A DNA stretch of 64,000 nt from CAYWVO01 sp964461835 (GTDB lineage: Bacteria; Zixibacteria; MSB-5A5; WJJR01; JAJRUJ01): NCBI GenBank assembly GCA_964461835.1, contig CAYWVO010000002.1, positions 1-64,000 of the forward strand. Reading direction: 5' to 3'. Every line of letters begins with the position of its first letter. The first letter of the stretch is position 1. Below the pieces are notes generated by a model. That model did not search any database, was not told the DNA's origin, and worked only from the letters and a program-made list of their open reading frames with translations. Made by a program: the position numbers and the translations under genes. Shown here one piece after another: positions 8,578 to 15,906 of the stretch.

Positions 8578-9234
8578 GTGAAAGATCGGAAGGTATTAAT
8601 CTCGCCCTCAATTATCGCCGCTGATTTCGGCCGCATCGCCGAAGAAATTCAGGCGGTCGAGGAGGCGGGGGCGGACTGGTTACATCTGGATGTCATGGAT
8701 GGGCACTTTGTACCAAACCTGACTATCGGGCCGGACTTCATTCGTTCAGTGCGTAAATACACGAATTTGTTCCTCGACGCGCACCTGATGATCTCCAATC
8801 CGCTGGAGTATTTACAAGTATACGCCGACGCCGGCGCGGATTTAATTGTGGTGCATGTTGAAACTGTGCCGGATCCCCGGGCGGCAATCGATGAAATTCA
8901 CCGGTTGGGTATTAAGGCCGGATTGGTAATTAATCCCGAGACACCGTTTGAAATCTCCGAAGATATTATGGCGAAGTTGGATTTGTTTTTGGTGATGTCG
9001 GTTCATCCGGGATTTTATGGCCAGTCGTTTATTTCCGATGTTTTGCCCAAAATCGAAGCCGCGCGCAAGATGATTGATGGCGGCGATTTTTCCACGCGTC
9101 TGCAAATCGACGGCGGAATCAATTCCGACACCGCCCCGCGGGCGATTGCCGCGGGCGCGGATGTGTTGGTCGCCGGCGCGGCCATCTTCAAATCCCCCGA
9201 TTACGGTGCCGCAATACGATCATTAAGAGGATGA
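8578..9234 (+). CDS. rpe: Ribulose-phosphate 3-epimerase
   Basis: Rpe interconverts ribulose-5-phosphate and xylulose-5-phosphate in the pentose phosphate pathway. The 218-residue TIM barrel shows SPSIIAADFGRI, HLDVMDGHFVPNLTIG, DAHLMISNPLEYL, MSVHPGFYGQSF and IDGGINSDTA. The metal-binding His and Asp positions of the family (LHLDVMDGH, DAHLM, IDGG) are all present. The start is GTG 8578, 5 bp after the PASTA gene stop, with AGAGGGA upstream. It is the last gene of the rsmB transcript; a terminator-like hairpin follows. Confidence 0.96.
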   Translation: MKDRKVLISPSIIAADFGRIAEEIQAVEEAGADWLHLDVMDGHFVPNLTIGPDFIRSVRKYTNLFLDAHLMISNPLEYLQVYADAGADLIVVHVETVPDPRAAIDEIHRLGIKAGLVINPETPFEISEDIMAKLDLFLVMSVHPGFYGQSFISDVLPKIEAARKMIDGGDFSTRLQIDGGINSDTAPRAIAAGADVLVAGAAIFKSPDYGAAIRSLRG

Positions 9235-9243
9235 TGGTGTAGA

Positions 9244-9296
9244 GCACGGGCGCTTGCCCGCCGTGGCGTGAGATGCCCGTGCCAGCGGGATTTTTT
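9244..9296 (+). terminator. Terminator-like hairpin after rpe
   Basis: GCACGGGC at 9244-9251 pairs with GCCCGTGC at 9275-9282. The long loop contains a smaller GC hairpin, and TTTTTT follows at 9291-9296. It starts 10 bp past the rpe stop. Confidence 0.6.
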
Positions 9297-9543
9297 GGTG
9301 CGTGCGAAGCACACACCTTACGGAACGCCAACCGTGTCATTCCCGAGACATCGGTGTGTGGCCCTGATCTGAGGGAGCGCAACGCGCACCCGGAGATCAG
9401 GGTTTCCCGGTGCGATGGGTTTTTTTTAGGGTGTTTGGTTTTGTGCGCGGCAGGCCTTTAGCCTGCCCGAACGATGATCCTTGGCTGAATCGCCCAACCG
9501 TGTCATTCCCCACGGTGGTGGGGAATCCAGTGTACGGGGGACA
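9297..9543. repeat. Intergenic mosaic of dispersed repeats
   Basis: The spacer between rpe and the convergent gene is built from pieces seen elsewhere. It holds a GGTGCGTGCGAAGCACACACC segment like the array at 10397-10901, and the third copy of the 41-bp palindrome at 9362-9402. A reverse-complement copy of the 70-bp unit lies at about 9449-9508, followed by a TCATTCCCCA..TGGGGAAT palindrome near 9503-9530. No gene is supported. Confidence 0.7.
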
Positions 9544-10275
9544 TCATTCATTCAACCATGCAAACAGGCTTTCTCTGTTTTTCCTCGCTTCCGGCCACCA
9601 GGTTGGAGGGTCTGGTTCTACTGCCGGATGCCACACATCAGCTGCACTCACTCCGCTTTCCGTGCTTGTGATATACACATAATAGTCTGCGTGCAGTGAG
9701 AACAGATAGCTGATTGTATCAGCCCACATGCGGGGCGCATAGACTTTCGGGGTATCGAAACCATTCCATACATAAAAGCAAATACTACCGTCAAGGAAAC
9801 CTGGCAATTGCAGATAATCCTCGAGCACACGCTTGGGATGACGGCGACCGGCAAATTCACAATGCAGGTAAGCGGTTCCGTGATCAAAAACCACATCAAA
9901 CGAAGAACATTCATGAACGGCATGTAAAGAGTCGATCGGGTCGTGGTAGTCGTCAAACAACGCGTTAACGATGGTCGAATCGACCGTTGCCGAGAAACAA
10001 CTCGGGATAAATAAATCGTCAAAATCATTATCTTGAACGACCGCATATTCGCTCCCGTATTGATTCCGAATGATCTCCAGATCCCGGTGAACGCGGTCGT
10101 ATAATTCCTGCGGCGCTTGTATCTCGCCGGAAAGGTATAACGCGGACAATTCAGCCAGTTCATCCGGCATCGGGGTCGAGACAAAATAGGCCGGGTCCTC
10201 TGGCGCTGACGGTTTTGCGCAATAGACAACCATCAGCATGGCTGCCAGAGCAATTCGCGGGATTGATTTGATCAT
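9544..10275 (-). CDS. Predicted exported protein of unknown function
   Basis: The 243-residue protein starts MIKSIPRIALAAMLMVVYCAK, a basic-hydrophobic signal sequence ending in a cysteine that could be a weak lipobox (VVYC). The remainder is acidic and aromatic and ends PPTWWPEARKNRE. I recognise no family. I chose the ATG at 10275 because GGGGGA lies about 7 bp upstream; an upstream in-frame ATG at 10290 is less well placed. It is convergent with rpe and stands alone between repeat clusters. Confidence 0.6.
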   Translation of the reverse strand: MIKSIPRIALAAMLMVVYCAKPSAPEDPAYFVSTPMPDELAELSALYLSGEIQAPQELYDRVHRDLEIIRNQYGSEYAVVQDNDFDDLFIPSCFSATVDSTIVNALFDDYHDPIDSLHAVHECSSFDVVFDHGTAYLHCEFAGRRHPKRVLEDYLQLPGFLDGSICFYVWNGFDTPKVYAPRMWADTISYLFSLHADYYVYITSTESGVSAADVWHPAVEPDPPTWWPEARKNRESLFAWLNE

Positions 10276-10396
10276 ATCAGCATCCCCCATATGTTACTGC
10301 TTTATGATATTAAGCCTGTCTAGGTCACATACCCGGCTGGTGCCGGTTTATTCCCGGTGGTTTTGTTATGGATTTTTTGTATGTGCGCGGCATTGC

Positions 10397-10901
10397 GTAG
10401 GGTGCGTGGTTTCCACGCACCGAATGATGGTGCGTGCGAAGCACACACCCTACGGAACGCAAACCGTGTCATACCCGAGACGTTGGGAAGCCAGTTTTCG
10501 TAGGGTGCGTGATTTCACGCACCGTTATTGGATATTGAGAAAGTCTGCGGAATCGAAACAATGGTGCGTGCGAAGCACAAACCCTACGGATCGCAAAGCG
10601 TGTCATTCCTGAGAGGTCGGGAATCCAGTTTTCGTAGGGTGCGTGATTTCACGCACCGTTGATGGATATTGAGAAAGTCTGCGGAATCGAAACAATGGTG
10701 CGTGCGAAGCACACACCCTACGGATCGCAAAGCGTGTCATTCCTGAGAGGTCGGGAAGCCAGTTTTCGTCGGGTGCGTGATTTCACGCACCGTTGATGGA
10801 TATTGAGAAAGTCTGCGGAATCGAAACAATGGTGCGTGCGAAGCACACACCCTACGGATCGCAAAGCGTGTCATTCCCGAGACGTCGGGAATTCCGTGTG
10901 A
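10397..10901. repeat. Tandem array of 134-bp palindromic units
   Basis: Units start at 10397 (103 bp, lacking an internal segment), 10500, 10634 and 10768, the last three with a period of exactly 134 bp. Each begins GTAGGGTGCGTG, contains TTTCACGCACC, a GATATTGAGAAAG segment absent from the first unit, then GGTGCGTGCGAAGCACAC and ACCCTAC. The start and this last segment are inverted relative to each other. Every unit ends with a TCATTCC..GGGAA palindrome. The sequence runs almost without difference across the three full units, which implies recent amplification. Confidence 0.88.
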
Positions 10902-11210
10902 CGATCAGCCCATGTGGTGAAACGTACAATAAAATCAGGAAACCCACCCGCAGGGTGGGCCACCCGGGCCTGTTGGCAATGATCACGTTTCGTCTGCATA
11001 CTACGATCTAGAAAATTACAAACCCAATCTCAAGGACTTTTTCAACAGACCCCGCAGGGTGGGCCACCGGGCCCGAAGGGTGGGCCACCGGGGCAAAGAA
11101 ATCGGTCGATAACGACCGTTTCATTCCGGGCTTGACCCGGAATCCATTTGGGGGGTGGAATACAGAATCTAATCCCAGGGCAAGCCCTGGGGCACCTGGG
11201 ACTATGAACA
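10902..11210. other. Intergenic region with GC-rich hairpin repeats
   Basis: This contains short direct copies of the GCAGGGTGGGCCAC type near 10950-10970 and 11053-11090. A TCATTCCGGG..CCCGGAATCC element follows at about 11119-11145, joined to a relative of the 4110-4207 mosaic (TCTAATCCCAGGG). No coding frame is supported. Confidence 0.6.
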
Positions 11211-12125
11211 TTATGATTCAAATACATAGTACTGACTTGATTCTGCGTCTTCCAATGACTCCGCGTAGAGTACTTTATTTTCTGCCAAATCCTCAATTAT
11301 AACAGGGAATTCCTTATTCTGAATCATAACTTCAAATGAAACTTTTCTTACACAGGTGTTGAAGAAAAAGATCGACACGGTTAATGTCGGTTTGGAGTAT
11401 TCAGCTTGTATTCTATGTACAGGTTGAGGATTGTTTCGCCGAAATAATTCAGCCTTGCAATGGTGTGGTATTGAACCGCCTCGAATGCAATCCCTGATCC
11501 AATTAAAACCTTCCCAATAAATGCTCTCTTGCGCCCAAATCGCGAAGTATTCATATACTAGTAACAAAAAGGCCCGAGGGTCGGCATCTGTATTGACTAT
11601 CGACGGGTAGCTAAATTCAGTTTTAATGCCCTCAATTTGCCCTTCGTTGACAATTGCAGCATCATAGTCTGGCGTAGTTCCCGCTCCATTCTCGGCCACC
11701 GCTTTGAGCTTTTTTGGATTAATGCTGTGTCTTTCTAAATATTTTAACATCGATTTGGGAGGATTAAATGGATCAAATACAATCCCGCCTTTCTCGGCCT
11801 TTTTAGTAAGAATCTGTCTCCCCTTTTTATTTTTTGCTGATTCGAAATATATTCCGCCTTCGGTGATATGAAGATCCCTTTGATGCGTTTCAATTTTCCG
11901 ATATATTTCTGGGATTTGGGATCTCACCCGCCAAGCTGCTTTTCGGATCCAAGGATCAGTCTTAATCCGCGAAATAAGCCGTGAGCCGGTTTCGCTGTTG
12001 CACCCTTTGCAAAGTAAGTTTTGCTGAATTCTACCGCCGATCCCCTCGGGAAACAAATGCTCCCAGCTGTCAGGTTTTTTCTCACAGCACAGTATGCAAA
12101 CGGGCCATTCGTACGGGAATTTCAT
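11211..12125 (-). CDS. HNH-endonuclease-like protein with N-terminal zinc knuckles
   Basis: The 304-residue protein has an N-terminal block typical of compact HNH nucleases: C10-x2-C13, W21-E22-H23 followed by LFPEGIGG, and C39-x2-C42 followed by N43. HNH domains use a beta-beta-alpha metal fold to nick or cut DNA. The remaining 250 residues are mixed alpha/beta and unrecognised. The gene is distinctly AT-richer than its neighbours and sits between repeat blocks, suggesting horizontal acquisition; a defence or mobile-element role is possible but unproven. No methylase or other restriction partner is adjacent. Confidence 0.65.
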   Translation of the reverse strand: MKFPYEWPVCILCCEKKPDSWEHLFPEGIGGRIQQNLLCKGCNSETGSRLISRIKTDPWIRKAAWRVRSQIPEIYRKIETHQRDLHITEGGIYFESAKNKKGRQILTKKAEKGGIVFDPFNPPKSMLKYLERHSINPKKLKAVAENGAGTTPDYDAAIVNEGQIEGIKTEFSYPSIVNTDADPRAFLLLVYEYFAIWAQESIYWEGFNWIRDCIRGGSIPHHCKAELFRRNNPQPVHRIQAEYSKPTLTVSIFFFNTCVRKVSFEVMIQNKEFPVIIEDLAENKVLYAESLEDAESSQYYVFES

Positions 12126-12201
12126 ATTAAGACCTCAGATATAAAATCTCTCCTCATGGTGACTTTACGATCAATCTCGTGATATCGGAGTCATTTTGAT
12201 T

Positions 12202-12244
12202 GTCGAAACCACGGTCGCAAGCGACCTCAGGGGTTTCGACCTAC
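12202..12244 (-). repeat. GTAG-type REP palindrome, - orientation
   Basis: Arms GTCGAAACC and GGTTTCGAC end in CTAC, so the GTAG tetranucleotide reads on the minus strand. The apical stem is GGTCGC/GCGACC, different from that of the other copies. Confidence 0.88.
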
Positions 12245-12263
12245 GAAAACTACCACCGGTGTC

Positions 12264-12352
12264 ATTCCCGAGACATCGGGAATCCAGTGTGGGGTGGGGG
12301 AGGGGTACGGAATCTAATCCCAGGGCCCCGATTCCGGGATCTTCGACAAGCC
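12264..12352. repeat. Composite dispersed element, reverse-complement copy of 4110-4207
   Basis: It runs from ATTCCCGAGACATCGGGAAT through GAATCTAATCCCAGG to GGGATCTTCGACAAG, matching the 4110-4207 element in the opposite strand with few changes. It lies directly after the REP at 12202-12244. Confidence 0.75.
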
Positions 12353-12354
12353 CG

Positions 12355-12513
12355 GCGGCACCTGGCTCGACAAAGCGGTTGTCGATCCAGCGTCCCTTGC
12401 CATCCATGCTGATCTTGATTTCGTGCGCGGCCCCGATGCCGGGGCCCGAACGACTGCTCCCGACAGTCATATTATTATCAAAGATGATTGCGTTTGCCCG
12501 GATGTTGGATTTT
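12355..12513 (-). pseudogene. Gene fragment caught between repeats
   Basis: Read on the minus strand from about 12513, the sequence encodes SNIRANAIIFDNNMTVGS, then SRSGPGIGAAHEIKISM and DGKGRWIDNRFVEPG without stops. Composition and residue pattern look like genuine beta-rich coding sequence, unlike the surrounding palindromes. It has no start and is bounded on one side by the REP at 12516 and on the other by the composite element. I read it as a remnant of a larger gene; the family is not recognised. Confidence 0.4.
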
Positions 12514-12515
12514 TT

Positions 12516-12561
12516 GTAGGTCGAAACCCCTGAGTTCGCCAAAGGCGAACGTGGTTTCGAC
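12516..12561 (+). repeat. GTAG-type REP palindrome upstream of the RAYT gene
   Basis: GTAG is followed by arms GTCGAAACC and GGTTTCGAC with apical stem GTTCGCC/GGCGAAC and loop AAA. It ends 23 bp before the RAYT ATG and is inverted relative to the REP just downstream of the gene. Confidence 0.92.
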
Positions 12562-12584
12562 GATATTCGCAAGGTAATCGAATC

Positions 12585-13088
12585 ATGGGCAACATTCGTC
12601 GTTATAAATACCCCGGATATGTCTATTTCCTCACCCATGTGACGGTTGAGCGCTTACCCATTCTCCTGGAGAATTTCGATCTGCTTTGGGATTCAATTAT
12701 CTCCACAAAGGCCAAATCGCCATTTGATTTGATGGCCTGGGTTGTACTCCCCGACCACATGCATCTTCTTGTCGATCCGCTGGACCATGACATTTCCGAT
12801 TTAATGAGGCGCCTAAAGCTCTCTTTCTCAGCGCGTTTGCGCAGACGTACCGGGTCCGAATACGGACGTGTGTGGCAGTATCGCTTTTGGGATCATGTCA
12901 TCCGCGATCAGGACGATTTGAATCGGCATATCGATTACATCCATTACAATCCGGTGAAGCATGGGTTGGTGCGAAATCCCGCGGATTTCGCGTATTCATC
13001 ATATCGGGATTACCTCGCGGGAGGATATTATCCGGAAGGTTGGGGAGAGTGCGAAGTGATCACATTTGATGGTGATTTCGGTGAATAG
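12585..13088 (+). CDS. REP-associated tyrosine transposase (RAYT, Y1 HUH family)
   Basis: The 167-residue protein is the size of IS200-like Y1 transposases. The HUH metal site is H58-x-H60 in LPDHMHLLVDP. The block DYIHYNPVKHGL carries the tyrosine region typical of RAYTs, single-strand endonucleases thought to cleave and move REP sequences. It is flanked by inverted GTAG REPs at 12516-12561 and 13097-13140, the classic REPtron layout. ATG 12585 opens MGNIRRYKYPGYVYFLT, a normal N-terminus for the family. A partial second copy follows at 13150-13474. Catalytic residue assignment is by family resemblance only. Confidence 0.92.
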   Translation: MGNIRRYKYPGYVYFLTHVTVERLPILLENFDLLWDSIISTKAKSPFDLMAWVVLPDHMHLLVDPLDHDISDLMRRLKLSFSARLRRRTGSEYGRVWQYRFWDHVIRDQDDLNRHIDYIHYNPVKHGLVRNPADFAYSSYRDYLAGGYYPEGWGECEVITFDGDFGE

Positions 13089-13096
13089 CGTATGAC

Positions 13097-13140
13097 GTCG
13101 AAACCACGCCGCCTGCGGCGCCTCAGGGGTTTCGACCTAC
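13097..13140 (-). repeat. GTAG-type REP palindrome downstream of the RAYT gene
   Basis: Arms GTCGAAACC and GGTTTCGAC, apical stem CGCCGC/GCGGCG, ending CTAC. The 61-bp block 13088-13148 containing it is identical to 13474-13534, showing that REP and flanks were duplicated together. Confidence 0.92.
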
Positions 13141-13149
13141 GAAAACTCG

Positions 13150-13474
13150 ATGGCCTGGGTTGTACTCCCCGACCACCTGCATTGTATTGTTGACCCATTC
13201 GAGCATGACATTTCTGATATAATGAAACGTGTAAAACTCTCCTTCTCATCGCGTCTACGCAAACGCACACGGTCCGAATACGGCCGCGTCTGGCAATATC
13301 GCTTTTGGGATCATGTCATCCGCGATCAGGACGATTTGAATCGGCATATCGATTACATCCATTACAATCCGGTGAAGCATGGGTTGGTGCGAAATCCCGC
13401 GGATTTCGCGTATTCATCATATCGGGATTACCTCGCGGGAGGATATTATCCGGAAGGTTGGGGAGAGTGCGAAG
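13150..13474 (+). pseudogene. Truncated second RAYT copy
   Basis: This copy starts at the codon equivalent to Met50 of the complete RAYT, directly after a REP, so it lacks the first 49 residues. It keeps DHLHCIVDPFEHD (HUH) and the DYIHYNPVKHGL region. Its first 147 bp differ from 12732-12878 at about 29 positions by my hand alignment, whereas the next 178 bp (13297-13474) are identical to 12879-13056. A 32-bp deletion relative to copy 1 removes the native stop, so the frame runs on into the REP and beyond to 13977. Loss of function is likely. Confidence 0.85.
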
Positions 13475-13482
13475 CGTATGAC

Positions 13483-13526
13483 GTCGAAACCACGCCGCCT
13501 GCGGCGCCTCAGGGGTTTCGACCTAC
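13483..13526 (-). repeat. GTAG-type REP palindrome after the RAYT remnant
   Basis: Identical to the REP at 13097-13140, with the same flanks. It closes the REP/RAYT block and supplies the last codons of the gene read in the opposite direction from 13811. Confidence 0.92.
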
Positions 13527-13811
13527 GAAAACTCTACCGAAATTTTTGAACCCCGTAATGAAGTTGAAATTGTTTTTTTCTAGACAAAAGACTGAAACAA
13601 CCGGTCTCATTTCTAATTGTGTTATTTCGCGTTGCGCCTTTGCAAGTTCTTCAGTTGCACGAGACATATCGGATGTTTTATCCGCGAGTTTCGTGGTTGA
13701 CTGGGTGTACCGCCAAATGGCAAAAAAGGTGAAAATCAGTGCAATAGAACTAAGAGCCACCCAAAACACCTGCGGCGACAGTGTTTGGCAGAACCATTCT
13801 TCAAGGGTCAT
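13509..13811 (-). pseudogene. Small membrane protein with coiled coil, probably truncated by the REP block
   Basis: ATG 13811 is preceded on its strand by GGAGGA. The frame encodes 100 residues: one membrane span (about 15-34, VFWVALSSIALIFTFFAIW), a likely coiled coil (about 38-66, KLADKTSDMSRATEELAKAQ) and the start of a folded segment (RPVVSVFCLEKNNFNF). The last residues VFVGRNP and the stop are encoded by REP sequence (13483-13534), so the native C-terminus has probably been replaced. Proteins of this plan are common and of unknown function. Confidence 0.6.
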
Positions 13812-14012
13812 ATGTTCCTCCCTGATCCAAATTTATAAATCGGGCGAATCTATTGCAAAATATTATTGCGAGTTGAGCTTGCAATCATTTTTTGACGCTT
13901 GCGGTATTTGCGCTGTGTTGTCTCACGCCGCCCCGCAATTTTCTGTACCACATCCGCCAAAAATTGTTATATTGTAAGATCTTGGCCGTATCCCGGCCAG
14001 AGGGATTGGACT

Positions 14013-15332
14013 ATGTTTGATGAACTGACAGACCGCATGGACGGTATCTTCAAGTCGCTCAAAGGGCACGGGCGAATCTCGGAGGAAAACGTCAAGAACG
14101 CGCTCAAAGAGGTGCGGCGCGCGTTCCTCGAAGCGGACGTTAACTACAAGGTAGCCAAGCAGTTCATTAAAGAGGTCGAGGCCGAAAGCTTGGGCGAACG
14201 GGTACTCACCTCGGTCACCCCCGGCCAGTTGATTATCAAAATTGTCCACGACAAGCTGGTCGAGCTTCTGGGCGGCCAGAGCCGGGAGATGGCGTTCAAT
14301 CCCCGGGGCGTAACAGTGTGGATGATGGTCGGCCTGCAGGGGTCGGGTAAGACCACCGGCTGCGCCAAGCTGGCGCTGCGGATGAAACGCGCCGGACGCC
14401 GGCCGCTCATGGTGGCGGCCGATATCTACCGTCCCGCCGCCAAAGACCAGCTTCAAATCCTCGGCAAACAGCTCGAGTTGCCGGTGTTCACCACCGAGGA
14501 CGATCCGGTCAAAATCACCAAAAAGGCGGTGGATTACGCTGGCGACGAAGATTTCGACCTGGTGATCCTGGATACCGCCGGGCGGCTGCATATCGACGAC
14601 GCGCTGATGACCGAGCTACGGGAAATCAAATCCGCGGTCAAGCCAACGGAAATCCAGTTCGTCGCCGATGCGATGACCGGGCAGGACGCGGTCAAATCGG
14701 CGGATGAGTTCAATAAAGCGCTGGGGATTGACGGGGTGATGCTGACCAAGACCGACGGTGACGCCCGTGGCGGCGCGGCGCTGTCGATTCTCTCAGCCAC
14801 GGGGAAGCCGATCAAGTTCGTGGGCACGGGGGAGAAACCGTCCGATCTGGAGGTATTCTACCCTGACCGGATGGCCTCGCGGATTTTGGGGATGGGGGAC
14901 GTGGTCTCGCTGGTCGAGAAGGCCCAGGAAGCGGTGGACGAGAAAAAAGCCGCCGAACTCGAGAAAAAGCTGCGCAAAGCGCAATTCACGTTCGAGGACT
15001 TTTACGACCAGTTGCAGCAGTTGAAGAATATGGGGTCGCTGGAATCGATCATGGGCATGATTCCGGGCATGGGTAAGGCGATGAAAGGCCTGAAGATAGA
15101 CGATCACGCGCTGGTGCGGGTGGAGGCGATGATTCAGTCGATGACGCCGGAAGAACGCCGGAACCCAAGTGTGCTCAACGGCTCGCGTCGCAAGCGGATC
15201 GCCAAAGGCTCGGGGAACACGATTCAGGATGTCAACAAGCTGGTCAAACAGTTTGGTGAAATGCAGAAAATGGTCAAAAAATTGGGGAAAATGGGGCCAA
15301 AGGCCTTTTCCGGGATGAAGTTTCCTTTCTAA
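14013..15332 (+). CDS. ffh: Signal recognition particle protein Ffh
   Basis: Ffh is the SRP54 GTPase that binds signal sequences and 4.5S RNA and targets ribosomes to FtsY and SecYEG. The 439-residue protein has the N domain, the G domain with GLQGSGKTTGCAKLA, DTAGRLHID and TKTDGDARGG, and the M domain from about residue 325 (SIMGMIPGMGKAMK, RRKRIAKGSGNTIQDVN). ATG 14013 has AGAGGGA about 7 bp upstream; the frame's extension to 13899 lies outside the conserved N domain. It heads the run ffh-rpsP-rimM-trmD-rplS-rnhB-yraN. Confidence 0.97.
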   Translation: MFDELTDRMDGIFKSLKGHGRISEENVKNALKEVRRAFLEADVNYKVAKQFIKEVEAESLGERVLTSVTPGQLIIKIVHDKLVELLGGQSREMAFNPRGVTVWMMVGLQGSGKTTGCAKLALRMKRAGRRPLMVAADIYRPAAKDQLQILGKQLELPVFTTEDDPVKITKKAVDYAGDEDFDLVILDTAGRLHIDDALMTELREIKSAVKPTEIQFVADAMTGQDAVKSADEFNKALGIDGVMLTKTDGDARGGAALSILSATGKPIKFVGTGEKPSDLEVFYPDRMASRILGMGDVVSLVEKAQEAVDEKKAAELEKKLRKAQFTFEDFYDQLQQLKNMGSLESIMGMIPGMGKAMKGLKIDDHALVRVEAMIQSMTPEERRNPSVLNGSRRKRIAKGSGNTIQDVNKLVKQFGEMQKMVKKLGKMGPKAFSGMKFPF

Positions 15333-15399
15333 TTCTTTGCAATCAACAAAATTGGTCGTAGGTACATTATTACAAATACCAGTGTGAGGAGGTTGTTCG

Positions 15400-15885
15400 T
15401 TGGCAGTTCGTATTAGATTGAGACGTTTGGGCAAAAAGAAAAGCCCGTTTTTCCGCTTTGTTGCCACCGATTCCCGGACGCCACGGGACGGGCGGTTTAT
15501 TGAAATGCTGGGGTGGTACAATCCCATTGAGAAGCCTGCTACGGTAAAAATTGATGTGGAAAAGACGCTGGAATGGCTCAAGCGGGGCGCGGAACCGTCG
15601 GACACGGTACGCTCACTGTACCAGCAAATCGGCCTGTGGAATATCTGGGAACAGGTACAAAAAGGCGAAGAACCGAGTGATTTGACAGTGACCGAGCGGA
15701 TCACCGAACGTTCGAAACGCCGAAAAGGCCAGAAAGCCGTGGCAAAAGCCGAAGCAGCGGAGAAGGCCGAGAAAGAGGAAGCCGCCCCGGCTGAGGAAAA
15801 AGCCGTGGAAGAGGCCGAAGAAAAAACCGAAGAACCGGCGGAAGAACCGAAAGAAGAGGCAGAGGAAGAAAAGAAAGAGGAATAG
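15400..15885 (+). CDS. rpsP: 30S ribosomal protein S16 with long acidic C-terminal tail
   Basis: The first 80 or so residues are a standard S16 (AVRIRLRRLGKKKSPFFR, DGRFIEMLGWYNP), an assembly protein of the small subunit. The start is TTG 15400, behind GAGGAGG at 15386-15392, fixed by the conserved N-terminus. The protein is 161 residues, nearly twice the usual length; from about residue 110 the tail is almost only Glu, Ala, Lys and Pro. Such tails occur in some FCB-type lineages and are likely disordered. The KH-domain gene often found between rpsP and rimM is absent. Confidence 0.96.
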   Translation: MAVRIRLRRLGKKKSPFFRFVATDSRTPRDGRFIEMLGWYNPIEKPATVKIDVEKTLEWLKRGAEPSDTVRSLYQQIGLWNIWEQVQKGEEPSDLTVTERITERSKRRKGQKAVAKAEAAEKAEKEEAAPAEEKAVEEAEEKTEEPAEEPKEEAEEEKKEE

Positions 15886-15906
15886 TCAACCTCTCGAGAT
15901 CGTTCG

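Noticed and set aside
10397..10901. CRISPR array
   Set aside because: Units are 134 bp with no short repeats alternating with unique spacers, and no cas gene is present.
12171..12638. 155-residue minus-strand frame spanning repeats and the RAYT start
   Set aside because: It crosses two REPs and a dispersed repeat; only the segment 12355-12513 looks coding.
13150..13977. 275-residue frame as a full-length fusion gene
   Set aside because: Only the first 325 bp are RAYT-like; the rest is REP sequence and the antisense of the minus-strand gene starting at 13811.
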